Shown in pieces: positions 7,600-15,066 of a DNA stretch of 55,849 bases (position 1 is the first letter of the stretch; each line of letters begins with the position of its first letter). Location of the stretch: NCBI RefSeq assembly GCF_008905045.1, contig NZ_VWMY01000067.1, forward strand, positions 1 through 55,849. The letters run 5' to 3'. A program made the translations under genes and the position numbers. The stretch is from Streptomyces albicerus. Its GTDB lineage: Bacteria; Actinomycetota; Actinomycetes; Streptomycetales; Streptomycetaceae. Below the pieces are notes generated by a model that was not told the DNA's origin, did no database searches, and saw only the letters and a list, made by a program, of their open reading frames with translations.

Positions 7600-8943
7600 C
7601 TAAAGCGGTGGGTGCGCCGGTGCCGGGCCCAGTGTCGTGGTGCCCGGCGCCGTGCGGTGCCCGAGACCCGTCCGGTACGCGTCCAGCGCGGCGTCGATCC
7701 GGCCCGTGCGCCGGAGCAGATCGCCGAGCAGGCGGCACAGGTCGGCCAAGTCACCGGCCGCGCCCGCCCGTTCGAGGAGGCTCAGCGCGCGGACGTAGTG
7801 CTCCTCGGCGGTCTCCGTGTCGCGGGCGTCCTCCGCGATGATGCCGAGCAGCCGGTGCGCGGCCGCCGAGTGGACGGCACCCCGCTCCGAACTCAGGTCC
7901 CCGAGCACGTCGTGGAGCAGCGCCGCCGCCTCGTCCGACTTGCCCCGCCGGTGGAGTACGTCCGCCAGCTCCACCGCCACCTGGCTGGTGTAGAGCACGG
8001 CCCGCTTGGCCGAGAGCATGGCCTGCGCCTCGCGCAACTCGCTCTCCGCCCGCTCCATGTCACCGTTCTGCGCGTACAAGTACCCGCGCATCCAATGGCA
8101 GTTGGCGAGTTCCGTACGGATCTGGAGCTGCCGGTACAGCTCCGCCGCCTTCCCCAGGGACGCGTCCGCCTCGGCGATCCGGCCCTCGGCGATCATCGTG
8201 CGGGCGACGGACCGATGCATACGGGCCACCAGCGCGGGATCCCCGACCTGTGGGGCCAGCGCCAGCGCGAACTCCGCGGCCTGCGCCGCCCGCGCGTGCG
8301 CACCCATGTCCATGTACGGCGCTATCACCGCCGTGTAGAGCAGCAGCAGGGCGTCCGGATCGTGCAGCCCGCCGCGGTTCAGCTCGTCGAGCGTGGACTC
8401 CAACAGGTAGCAGGCGTACCGGAGTTCGCCCGCGAGGTAGTGCGAGACCGCCCGGCCGCGCAGGGCGGGTACCCGGCTCGGCAGCGGCGCGTCCGCGAGG
8501 CGCTTCTCGGCCTGCTCGAAACGGAGCCTGGCCGTGGCCAAGTCCCCTGTCTCCAGGGCGCATTCGCCCAACCCCAGCAGCGCGGCCGAGCACTCCGCGT
8601 TGAGCCCGTGCGCCTCCGCTTCCGCGAGCAGTTCGGTGTACTGCTCGGCGGCGACCTCCGCCTCGCCGGTCGCCAGCGTCCGCTGGGCGTCCGTGAGCCG
8701 CAGCCGCAGGTCCGTGGCCAGGTGCGCGGGCCGCCCGGTGGCCAGCTCCTCGTATGCGACCCCGAGCTTCTCCGCGATGTGCCGCAACGCCTCCTCGGAG
8801 GGCCGTACGCGGCCCGCCTCCAGCGTGGAGACGTACGCGGGCGTGTAGGCGGGTTCCGCCAACTGCTTCTGCGTCAGACCGCGTTCCGTACGCAGCTGCT
8901 GCACTCTGCGCCCGATGATTCCCGGGTCGTCGCGCTCGGCCAT
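7600..8943 (-). CDS. HTH-XRE regulator with long TPR domain
   Basis: A 447-aa regulator. Residues ~8-65 form an XRE helix-turn-helix (RRVQQLRTERGLTQKQLAE, then YVSTLEAGRVRPSEEALRHIAE). The remaining ~370 residues are consecutive Ala/Leu/Glu-rich helical hairpins typical of TPR repeats (e.g. DLATARLRFEQAEKRLADA, AEEHYVRALSLLERAG). The design resembles peptide- or protein-sensing regulators, but no signal peptide gene is obvious; the closest small ORF is the 37-aa membrane peptide at 9156. ATG 8943 is 16 bp from a perfect 14-bp palindrome (8959-8972), which suggests autoregulation. Confidence 0.9.
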   Translation of the reverse strand: MAERDDPGIIGRRVQQLRTERGLTQKQLAEPAYTPAYVSTLEAGRVRPSEEALRHIAEKLGVAYEELATGRPAHLATDLRLRLTDAQRTLATGEAEVAAEQYTELLAEAEAHGLNAECSAALLGLGECALETGDLATARLRFEQAEKRLADAPLPSRVPALRGRAVSHYLAGELRYACYLLESTLDELNRGGLHDPDALLLLYTAVIAPYMDMGAHARAAQAAEFALALAPQVGDPALVARMHRSVARTMIAEGRIAEADASLGKAAELYRQLQIRTELANCHWMRGYLYAQNGDMERAESELREAQAMLSAKRAVLYTSQVAVELADVLHRRGKSDEAAALLHDVLGDLSSERGAVHSAAAHRLLGIIAEDARDTETAEEHYVRALSLLERAGAAGDLADLCRLLGDLLRRTGRIDAALDAYRTGLGHRTAPGTTTLGPAPAHPPL

Positions 8944-8958
8944 GGCGTAAGCATGCCA

Positions 8959-8972
8959 GTAAGTCGACTTAC
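8959..8972. promoter_or_regulatory. Perfect 14-bp palindrome GTAAGTCGACTTAC
   Basis: A fully symmetric palindrome just upstream of the HTH-TPR start codon. Its position over the expected leader fits an operator for that regulator. Confidence 0.6.
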
Positions 8973-9155
8973 ACCTACCTCGCTATCCAACTTCCGCTTG
9001 TAACAGCGTAGTTAAACGGTGCGGGCGGGCCGCCGAACGGCTCAATGCGGGTCTTGCCCCGGAGGCCAACACGCCCTAGGTTAAGCCGCGCGTTAAGCGC
9101 ACCATGACTCAAGACTTAATACGCTGGCTTACGTTGACGATGCGAGGTTGTCGCC

Positions 9156-9269
9156 GTGTTCCGACGCATTGCCGCGCGCTACATCCCGGCCCGGTTCATC
9201 GCAGCGCTGGGCGCCGCCGTGATCGCCTTCACCGCGCTGATCAGCGCGGCGGAGGCGGGCCCCCACTAA
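9156..9269 (+). CDS. Small single-pass membrane peptide (37 aa)
   Basis: GTG 9156 with GAGG eight bases upstream opens a 37-codon frame ending TAA at 9269. It begins MFRRIAARYIPARFIAALG: a basic, amphipathic start. A ~17-residue hydrophobic stretch (ALGAAVIAFTALISAA) follows, then a short tail EAGPH. This is the layout of a small membrane or secreted peptide. I do not recognise the family. It is divergent from the HTH-TPR gene and could be its target or effector, but that is inference. The nearest downstream element is a type A repeat hairpin that could terminate it. Confidence 0.55.
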   Translation: MFRRIAARYIPARFIAALGAAVIAFTALISAAEAGPH

Positions 9270-9318
9270 GCGCTCCGCGGGAGGGCGGTACTGAAGGTGC
9301 GGGCCGTTTGTGGCTGGT

Positions 9319-9349
9319 CGCGCAGTTCCCCGCGCCCCTAAAGGGGCGC
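9319..9349. terminator. Type A repeat (reverse) with hairpin
   Basis: A reverse core copy at 9319-9338 overlaps GCGCCCC-taaa-GGGGCGC (9332-9349). It extends into the last codons of the DUF397 gene that ends at 9338 and faces the 37-aa ORF ending at 9269, so it probably terminates both. Confidence 0.65.
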
Positions 9350-9622
9350 GACACCGCGTCGGGCGAGGGTGTCCACGAACGTGCCGAAGGCGGCCGGGCT
9401 GACGGTGAAGGCTCCGCCTTCGGGGTTCTTGGAGTCGCGGATGGCGATCAGGGTGGGGAGTTGGGCGACTTCGATGCACTCGCCGCCCGTGTTGCCGCCG
9501 TACGACGACTTGCGCCACTCGGCTGCGCCGAGAGGGGCGCACTCGACGCACTCGCCGCCGCTCGTTCCGCTGTAGCTGGACTTACGCCACGATGCGGCCG
9601 TCAGTGCCTCGCTGGTCTCCAT
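9338..9622 (-). CDS. Tandem DUF397 protein
   Basis: A 94-aa protein with two copies of the DUF397 signature: WRKSSYSGTSGGECVECA at ~12-29 and WRKSSYGGNTGGECIEVA at ~36-53, followed by IAIRDSKNP and a C-terminal helix FGTFVDTLARR. DUF397 proteins are small acidic partners encoded next to WhiJ-like HTH regulators in Streptomyces development loci. Most carry one complete copy; here the N-terminal half is duplicated. The gene starts inside the end of the HTH gene (41-bp overlap), indicating coupled translation. Confidence 0.93.
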   Translation of the reverse strand: METSEALTAASWRKSSYSGTSGGECVECAPLGAAEWRKSSYGGNTGGECIEVAQLPTLIAIRDSKNPEGGAFTVSPAAFGTFVDTLARRGVAPL

Positions 9623-10439
9623 AGCGCTCCTCCATTACGCGGGCGATCAGTTCTGCCGAGGCCTCGGGCGAGAGAGCCATGGCCTGCAAGCGAGCGTAGC
9701 CGACCGAACGCTCCCTGATCACTTGCGGGTTGGCCGTCATGTGAGGGATGTCGTAGGTCTCAGCGTAGAAGAGATCTGGGTCGTCCTCGAAGCGCAGGAG
9801 CGTGAACGAGCCCATCATTCCGGTGTGCTGGCCAACCGAGTGCGGCAGCACCTGAATCTGTACCCACGGTTGCGTACGGAAGCTCAACAAGTGGGCCAGT
9901 TGATTCCACATGACCTCTCGGCCACCCACCTTCTGGTGGAGCGCCGACTCGTCCAGAACCACCCAAAGTGCGGGCGGATGCTCTCGTTCGAGGATGCGCT
10001 GTCGTTCCAACCGAGCCGCGACCATCTCCTCGACCCTGTCCGGATGGTCCACACCCAGCAACGCTGACGCGTACCCCTTGGTCTGGAGAAGTCCGTGCAC
10101 CAACTGGCACTGATACGTGGAGACGTACGTGGCCCGCGCCTCCATCTCCGCGTATGGCTGGAACCACGTCGGCAGCTGACTCCGCAGCACCAACCCCACC
10201 AGCCGCGTGAACAACCCATCCGTCATCAGCGCCGCATCCACCCGCTCGGCGAAATCCCTCGTCGGGACCTTCCTCGCCGTCTCGATCTGGCCGACCAGGG
10301 ACCCCGTACAGAAGATGCAGGAACCCAACTCCCCCTGCTTCAGCCCGGCGGCCTCCCTCTGGCGGCGCAGTTCGGAGCCGAAGTAGTCCAAGGGGGAGGC
10401 GCTGGGATCGAGTTCGCGGATGTTGGCCATGTGTGCCAT
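9582..10439 (-). CDS. WhiJ-like HTH regulator (Scr1/DUF5753 family)
   Basis: A 285-aa regulator. Residues ~15-75 form an XRE helix-turn-helix (YFGSELRRQREAAGLKQGELG, then TGSLVGQIETARKVP). Residues ~95-270 match the DUF5753 region (WFQPYAEMEARATYVSTYQ, VHGLLQTKGYASALL, VEEMVAARLERQRIL, VLDESALHQKVGG, VQIQVLPHSVGQHTGMMGSF, DDPDLFYAE). Together with DUF397 and the divergent HATPase gene it forms the classic WhiJ/AbaA-type cassette. Start 10439 or the in-frame ATG three codons downstream. An inverted repeat TTGATT...AATCAA (10464-10494) in the divergent promoter may be its operator. Confidence 0.93.
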   Translation of the reverse strand: MAHMANIRELDPSASPLDYFGSELRRQREAAGLKQGELGSCIFCTGSLVGQIETARKVPTRDFAERVDAALMTDGLFTRLVGLVLRSQLPTWFQPYAEMEARATYVSTYQCQLVHGLLQTKGYASALLGVDHPDRVEEMVAARLERQRILEREHPPALWVVLDESALHQKVGGREVMWNQLAHLLSFRTQPWVQIQVLPHSVGQHTGMMGSFTLLRFEDDPDLFYAETYDIPHMTANPQVIRERSVGYARLQAMALSPEASAELIARVMEERYGDQRGTDGRIVA

Positions 10440-10463
10440 CCCCCAAGCTGACGCGTCGCGTCG

Positions 10464-10494
10464 TTGATTCCGGGTCGTAGCCGAGCGTAATCAA
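10464..10494. promoter_or_regulatory. Spaced inverted repeat in the WhiJ-cassette promoter
   Basis: TTGATT (10464-10469) and AATCAA (10489-10494) lie in the 74-bp gap between the divergent HTH and HATPase genes. The arm centres are about 25 bp apart. Candidate operator only. Confidence 0.35.
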
Positions 10495-10513
10495 ACAACT
10501 CCACGCTGGTGAC

Positions 10514-10954
10514 ATGAATCACGCAACTGACGTCCCTGAGGCGGGGATTGGCGCCAGGTACGGCATCAGCTTCACCGTCGGTGACCACTCGGCTCGGCAT
10601 CTGCGCCGCATCTTGAGGATGTACCTCGCCGCATGGGAGACGCCGGAGCTGACGGAGGCGGCCGGGCTGGCGCTCACCGAGCTGGTCGCGAACGTCGTAC
10701 GTCACGTACCGGATCGCCGTTGCGCGTTACTGATGCTGCGGCGGCCGGGCGGCGTACGCGTCGAGGTGACGGATGCACACCCCTCGCCCCCGCTGTCCAC
10801 AGCTGTGGACGAACTCGCCGAGGGAGGCCGGGGCCTGGTGATCATCGAAGCGGTCACCGACCGCTGGGGCTGGCAACCCCTGCCCGGCCGCCCCGGCAAG
10901 ACGGTGTGGTTCGAGTGCGACGCGAAGCCCCCCTCGCCTGTCGACGGCGCCTAG
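10514..10954 (+). CDS. RsbW-like HATPase (anti-sigma regulatory factor type)
   Basis: A 146-aa single-domain GHKL ATPase of the AbaA/RsbW type found with WhiJ regulators. It shows ARHLRRILRMYLAAW, the N-box LALTELVANVVRHV, G1-like VEVTDAHPSPPL and G2 EGGRGLVIIEAVTDRWGW. Such proteins can act as kinases or simply as binding partners; the target here is unknown. The promoter region is shared with the divergent HTH gene. Its TAG stop overlaps that of the convergent MerR-clamp gene on the palindrome CTAG (10951-10954), so the genes overlap by four bases. Confidence 0.92.
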   Translation: MNHATDVPEAGIGARYGISFTVGDHSARHLRRILRMYLAAWETPELTEAAGLALTELVANVVRHVPDRRCALLMLRRPGGVRVEVTDAHPSPPLSTAVDELAEGGRGLVIIEAVTDRWGWQPLPGRPGKTVWFECDAKPPSPVDGA

Positions 10955-12033
10955 TTCTCCAGGCGGACCGGCATCAGGAGCGAGAACGTGTCCTCGGCGT
11001 CGGGCCGGCGGATCGCCAGCGGCGCCGTAGGGGCGCCGAACTCCAGGATCAGTCGGTCTCGGGCACCGGCGGCGAGCGCGTGCAGCAGGAACTCGCGGTT
11101 GACGGCGACGTGATTCTGGTCGTCGTCACTGTCCTCGCAGACGGTCACCGCGCCGTCGGCCGTCACCTCGAGCACGCTGAGGTCGCAGGACACGCCGTCC
11201 TCTTTGCGCGGCTCGCTCGCCCGGACCGGACCGGTCTCCAGCGCCTTCCGGAACGCCGGCACGTCGACGACCGCACGGCGCCCGGCCGGCAGGCGGACGA
11301 GGCGGCGGTAGTCAGGGAAGTGGTGGTCGAGGCACTGACCGGCCGCCTGGCGGTCCCCGGCCTCCAACGTCACGCGGTCACCGTCCACGGAGAGTCGGAC
11401 GGGTTCCTCGCCGTTCAGCAACGCCCGCATCGCGTCGGCGAGCGGGGCAGGCACGATGACCTGCACACGGGGCCCGCCGTGCCCGGCGGTACCGGTCCGC
11501 GCGACAGCCATCCGGTACCGGTCGGTGGCCACGACATGGAGTGCCTCGTCCTCGATGTCGAACAGGACACCGCCGAGCATCGGCAGCTCCGGGTCGGCAC
11601 TGGCGGCGAACCGGACGGCGTCCAACGCGCCGGCCAGCTCAGCCGCGGAGACGGTCAGCCGGACGGCGGCGGTGCGGAGCGATGTCATGGGAATCTCCTT
11701 GCGTTCGAGTAGCGCTCTGACCGCGGAGAACTCGCTGCGGGCATCGGCCAGCCCCAGTTCGAGACGGCGCAGATGCGCCTGAAGCAGCGTCCGTACGAGG
11801 TCGGTGTCCGCGCCGGACCAGCCGGCCAGCACCAGCCGGATGTCCGGCAACGGCATACCGGCCCGGCGCAACCGGGTCAGCAACCGGGCCTCCTCGCACT
11901 GCTCGGGGCCGTACCAGCGGTAGCCGCTCACCGGATCCACCCAGGCGGGGACCAGCACCCCGGCACGGTCGTAGAACCGCAGGGCGCTCACGCTCAGTCC
12001 ACTGTCCCGGGCCATCTCGCCGATACTGCGCAT
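10951..12033 (-). CDS. MerR DNA-binding domain fused to DnaN-type sliding-clamp domains
   Basis: A 360-aa fusion. Residues 1-110 are a MerR winged helix (SIGEMARDSGLSVSALRFYD, DPVSGYRWYGPEQ, LRRAGMPLPDIRLVL) plus dimer helix. Residues ~125-240 match the central domain of the DNA polymerase III beta clamp (LTVSAAELAGAL, PMLGGVLFDIED, VATDRYRMAVAR, LDHHFPDYRRL). Residues ~245-360 match the clamp C-terminal domain (AVVDVPAFRKAL, AVNREFLLHALAAG, final LLMPVRLEN). The clamp N-terminal domain is missing and replaced by MerR. The role is unknown: possible ring-like oligomer or effector-binding module. ATG 12033 has a GGAGAGCGAG site; the reading upstream to 12198 is untranslated by this choice. Confidence 0.9.
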   Translation of the reverse strand: MRSIGEMARDSGLSVSALRFYDRAGVLVPAWVDPVSGYRWYGPEQCEEARLLTRLRRAGMPLPDIRLVLAGWSGADTDLVRTLLQAHLRRLELGLADARSEFSAVRALLERKEIPMTSLRTAAVRLTVSAAELAGALDAVRFAASADPELPMLGGVLFDIEDEALHVVATDRYRMAVARTGTAGHGGPRVQVIVPAPLADAMRALLNGEEPVRLSVDGDRVTLEAGDRQAAGQCLDHHFPDYRRLVRLPAGRRAVVDVPAFRKALETGPVRASEPRKEDGVSCDLSVLEVTADGAVTVCEDSDDDQNHVAVNREFLLHALAAGARDRLILEFGAPTAPLAIRRPDAEDTFSLLMPVRLEN

Positions 12034-12218
12034 CTCGCTCTCCACATCCGGAACTCTGAGCCCTGCACAAGGTCGAGGGTCAATCCCAGCCGGTCGGCCC
12101 CGCAAGCGGCCCGTCGCCCAAGGAAAGCGCGGACCCCGCACAGCGGCACCGGTTAACCTGCGCTGACGTACAAGTGGGTGAGGCGGGGCGGGAAGCAAGG
12201 CGCGTGGAGAACCGACGA

Positions 12219-13214
12219 ATGGTGGCCGACGGGGCGCGGGTGGCGGCCCGGGCCTTGGTCTACGCGGTGGTCGGTGGGGTCGCGCTGATCACCATCGCCA
12301 CCGTCGGGTCCGTGCTCGGGCCGATGCTCGCGCTCGACATCGCGACGCCGGCGATGGCCGCGTGGTGGACGGTGTTCACGGCCATCGCCGTGCAGGGGAT
12401 GCCGTTTCTGCTGCTGGGCACGGTGGTGTCGGCGGCGATCGGGGCGTTCGTGCCGGAGCGGGTCTTCAAGCGCGTACTGCCGAAGAACCCGGCGCTCGCC
12501 GTGCCCGTCGCGGGCGCCGCGGGGGTCGTACTGCCCGGGTGCGAGTGCGCGTCCGTGCCGGTGGCCGACAGCCTGATGCGACGCGGGGTCGCCCCGGCGG
12601 CCGCGCTGGCCTTCCTCCTCTCCGCGCCCGCCATCAATCCGGTGGTGCTGGTCGCCACCTCCATCGCCTTCCCCGGGAACCCCGCCATGGTCGGCGCCCG
12701 GCTCGTCGCCTCGCTCGCCGCCGCCGTGGTGATGGGATGGCTGTGGGTGCGGTTCGGGCGGGAGGAGTGGCTGCCCGCACGACGTACGGGTGGCGCGGGG
12801 GCTGCCGGCCTGGGCGGATGGCCGGGCTTCCGGGACGGGCTCCAGCACGACTTCCTGCACGCCGGAGGCTTTCTCGTGGTGGGCGCGGCCGCCGCGGCGA
12901 CGTTCAACATCCTCGTGCCGCGGTCCGTCCTCGACCTCTTCACCGACTCGCCCTGGTTGTCGGTGCTGCTGCTCGCCGTTCTCGCTGTCGTGTTGTGTGT
13001 CTGCTCCGAGGCCGATGCCTTCGTGGCCGCTTCGCTGACCGGGTTCTCCCCCACCGCCCGGCTCGCCTTCATGGTCGTCGGGCCGATGGTCGACCTGAAG
13101 CTCATCGCTCTGCAGGCGGGGACCTTCGGGCGGGCGTTCGCGGTGCGGTTCTCGGCCGTGACGTGGGTGGTGGCCGTGGTGAGCAGTGGGGTGGTGGGCT
13201 GGTGGCTGCTGTGA
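12219..13214 (+). CDS. DUF318/UPF0718-type permease
   Basis: A ~331-aa polytopic membrane protein with about eight hydrophobic segments in two halves. The first half carries the family signature AAGVVLPGCECASVPVADSL and LAFLLSAPAINPVVL. The second has VLCVCSEADAFVAASL and VGPMVDLKLIALQ. The conserved Cys pairs suggest a metal or thiol-linked substrate; family members are proposed metal permeases but transport is rarely shown. ATG 12219 follows GGAG; in-frame GTG codons at 12174 and 12204 are alternatives. The stop overlaps the next start by four bases (GTGA), so the two genes are coupled, as is usual for this pair. Confidence 0.88.
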   Translation: MVADGARVAARALVYAVVGGVALITIATVGSVLGPMLALDIATPAMAAWWTVFTAIAVQGMPFLLLGTVVSAAIGAFVPERVFKRVLPKNPALAVPVAGAAGVVLPGCECASVPVADSLMRRGVAPAAALAFLLSAPAINPVVLVATSIAFPGNPAMVGARLVASLAAAVVMGWLWVRFGREEWLPARRTGGAGAAGLGGWPGFRDGLQHDFLHAGGFLVVGAAAAATFNILVPRSVLDLFTDSPWLSVLLLAVLAVVLCVCSEADAFVAASLTGFSPTARLAFMVVGPMVDLKLIALQAGTFGRAFAVRFSAVTWVVAVVSSGVVGWWLL

Positions 13215-14104
13215 ATGACGTGAGTGACGTGGATTCCGGGAAGGGGCGGACCCGTGTGCGTCTGCGTCTGGGTCCGCAAGGGGTGCTGCTCATCCTGTGC
13301 GGCGCCGCGCTGCTCCGGATCGCGCTCTTCAGTGAGCTGTATCTGCGGTACGTGAAGGAAGGGCTGCGGCCCTATCTGGTCGTCTCGGGGGTAGTGCTGA
13401 TCGTGCTCGGGGTGGTGGGCATGGTCAGGCGCGATCACGAGGATGAGCGGTCTGAGGCTCACGATCACCACGAACCCGGTGACGAGTGGAGTGACGGTCA
13501 CGATCAGCCCGAGCACGGTGACGAACGGACTGACGGTCACGATCAGCACGAACACGGTGACGAACGGACTGACGGTCACGATCTGCCCGAGCACGTCGGC
13601 CACGACCACACCCGCAACCCCCGCATCGCCTGGCTCCTCACCGCCCCCGCCCTCGCCCTCCTCCTCTTCCCTCCTCCCGCCCTCGGCTCGTACAGCGCCG
13701 AACGCGAGGAGGCGAGGGTCGCGGCCCAGGGCACGGGCACCTTTCCGAAGCTCCCGGCCGGGGATCCCGTCGACCTGACGGTCGGCGCGTTCGCGTCCCG
13801 GGCGGAGTGGGACACGGGCGCCTCCCTGAAGGGCCGCACCGTCCGCCTGACCGGCTTCGTGACCCGGGACGACGGCGGGGTCTGGTACGTCGCCCGGTTG
13901 CTGGTCGCCTGCTGCGCCGCCGATGTGCAGGCACTGAAGGTCGAGATCCGCGGTGCCGACGCTCCGGCGGCCGATACGTGGGTCACGGTCACGGGGACGT
14001 GGCGTCCGACGGGGAAGCCCGGGTCGGAAGCGGCTCGACCCGTGCTGGACGCCGCATCCGTACAACGGATTTCGGCACCTTCCGACCCGTACGAGAAGCG
14101 TTGA
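13211..14104 (+). CDS. TIGR03943-type permease partner with His-rich linker
   Basis: A 297-aa membrane protein. It has two N-terminal TM helices (LLILCGAALLRIALFSELYL; YLVVSGVVLIVLGVVGMV), a long His/Asp/Glu linker (~residues 75-135, DGHDQPEHGDERT repeats), a third TM (AWLLTAPALALLLFPPPALG) and a C-terminal outer or beta domain with LLVACCAADVQALKVEI. The C-terminal half is typical of TIGR03943, the partner of DUF318 permeases. The His-rich repeats look like a low-affinity metal-binding loop (Zn, Co or Ni), in keeping with the Cys motifs of the permease. GTG 13211 overlaps the permease stop. Confidence 0.88.
   Translation: MNDVSDVDSGKGRTRVRLRLGPQGVLLILCGAALLRIALFSELYLRYVKEGLRPYLVVSGVVLIVLGVVGMVRRDHEDERSEAHDHHEPGDEWSDGHDQPEHGDERTDGHDQHEHGDERTDGHDLPEHVGHDHTRNPRIAWLLTAPALALLLFPPPALGSYSAEREEARVAAQGTGTFPKLPAGDPVDLTVGAFASRAEWDTGASLKGRTVRLTGFVTRDDGGVWYVARLLVACCAADVQALKVEIRGADAPAADTWVTVTGTWRPTGKPGSEAARPVLDAASVQRISAPSDPYEKR
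13454..13600. repeat. 39-bp tandem repeats encoding the His-rich linker
   Basis: Near-exact 39-bp units begin at 13493, 13532 and 13571, the last partial, with a diverged unit from 13454. Each encodes 13 residues of the pattern DGHDQxEHGDERT. Frame is kept when copy number changes. Confidence 0.88.
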
Positions 14105-14175
14105 GCGTTCCGTGCGACCGCGACGAGGCAGGACCCCCGGGCCCCTGGCGGGACGCGGTGGCGGGCGGAGGGTGC

Positions 14176-14224
14176 CGGAAACAACGGGAAGCAGGGCAGG
14201 AAACAACGGAAGGCAGGGCAGGAC
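14176..14224. repeat. Duplicated ~24-bp leader of the MOSC gene
   Basis: gaaacaacgg followed by (g)aagcagggcag occurs twice in a row directly before the MOSC start codon. Each copy carries a purine-rich GCAGGGCAGGA site, so two similar ribosome binding sites lie in tandem. Confidence 0.65.
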
Positions 14225-15052
14225 ATGGCCACCGTCGTCGAGTTGACGTACTACCCCGTCAAGGGCTGCGCCGGGACGTCGGCGAGTGAGGCGATGCTGA
14301 CGCCCGCCGGTCTCGCACACGACCGCAGCTTCATGGTCGTCAGCGAAGAGGGCGTCTTCCGCACGCAGCGGCGGGATCCACGACTGGCCGTGATCCGGCC
14401 CGACATCACCACCGACGGCGAACGGCTCACGCTCCGCGCACCGGGCTCCGAATCCGTGGACATCGACGTGGACACCTCCGGCGCCCGGCGGCCCGTCGAC
14501 CTGTTCGGGGCCGCACACCAGGGGATCGACCAGGGCGACGCGGCAGCCGACTGGCTGTCGCACGTGCTCGGCACACCCAGCAGGCTCGTGCGCGTGCCGC
14601 CGGAACACCACCGGGTGACCGACGGCAGGACACCGGGCACCTCCGGCTACGCCGACAGCAGCGCCCTGCACCTCATCTCGCGCTCCACCCTGGACCTGCT
14701 GCAGCGGAAGCTGGCCGAACGCGGCGCGCAACCGCTGCCCATGAATCGCTTCCGCCCGAACGTCGTCATCGACGGCTGGGACGAACCGCACACCGAGGAC
14801 CGCGCCCACCGCATCACCATCGGCGACGCCGAACTGAGCTACGCGAAACTCGCCATCCGCTGCGCCGTCACCATCGTCGAGCAGAATTCCGGCACGAAAA
14901 CGGGCCCGGAGCCCCTCCGCACCCTCGCCGCCTACCGCCGCGCCACCCAGGGCGGAGTCGCCTTCGGCACGAAGTACGCCGTACTGCGCCCCGGCAAGCT
15001 GTCCGTCGGCGACGACGTGACCGTCAGCTTGTGGGGCGAGTCCGAGATGTAG
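14225..15052 (+). CDS. MOSC domain protein
   Basis: A 275-aa protein with an N-terminal MOSC beta-barrel domain (VVELTYYPVKGCAG, GLAHDRSFMVVSEEGVFRTQR) and a C-terminal MOSC domain (PMNRFRPNVVIDGWDEPHTED, IRCAVTIVEQNSGTKTGPEPLRTLAAYRR). The Cys in IRCAVTIV is at the position that carries sulfur or binds molybdenum in mARC/YiiM-type proteins. It may reduce N-hydroxylated compounds or transfer sulfur. ATG 14225 is preceded by GCAGGGCAGGAC, part of a ~24-bp direct duplication (14176-14224) that duplicates the ribosome-binding region. Confidence 0.9.
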   Translation: MATVVELTYYPVKGCAGTSASEAMLTPAGLAHDRSFMVVSEEGVFRTQRRDPRLAVIRPDITTDGERLTLRAPGSESVDIDVDTSGARRPVDLFGAAHQGIDQGDAAADWLSHVLGTPSRLVRVPPEHHRVTDGRTPGTSGYADSSALHLISRSTLDLLQRKLAERGAQPLPMNRFRPNVVIDGWDEPHTEDRAHRITIGDAELSYAKLAIRCAVTIVEQNSGTKTGPEPLRTLAAYRRATQGGVAFGTKYAVLRPGKLSVGDDVTVSLWGESEM

Positions 15053-15066
15053 CCCCCTATGGGGCT
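15051..15066. terminator. Two-way hairpin AGCCCC-ctat-GGGGCT
   Basis: A perfect 6-bp stem with a 4-base loop lies exactly over the stop codons of the convergent MOSC (15052) and transglycosylase (15057) genes. There is no U-tract; it may act as a compact bidirectional terminator. Confidence 0.55.

Noticed and set aside
9104..9718. Plus-strand frame across the 37-aa ORF and DUF397 region
   Set aside because: It crosses a dispersed repeat and is antisense to DUF397; only the short 9156-9269 frame is plausible.
12362..14104. One long plus-strand frame over the permease and TIGR03943 genes
   Set aside because: Its first ~280 codons are an alternative frame of the permease; the real second gene starts at GTG 13211.
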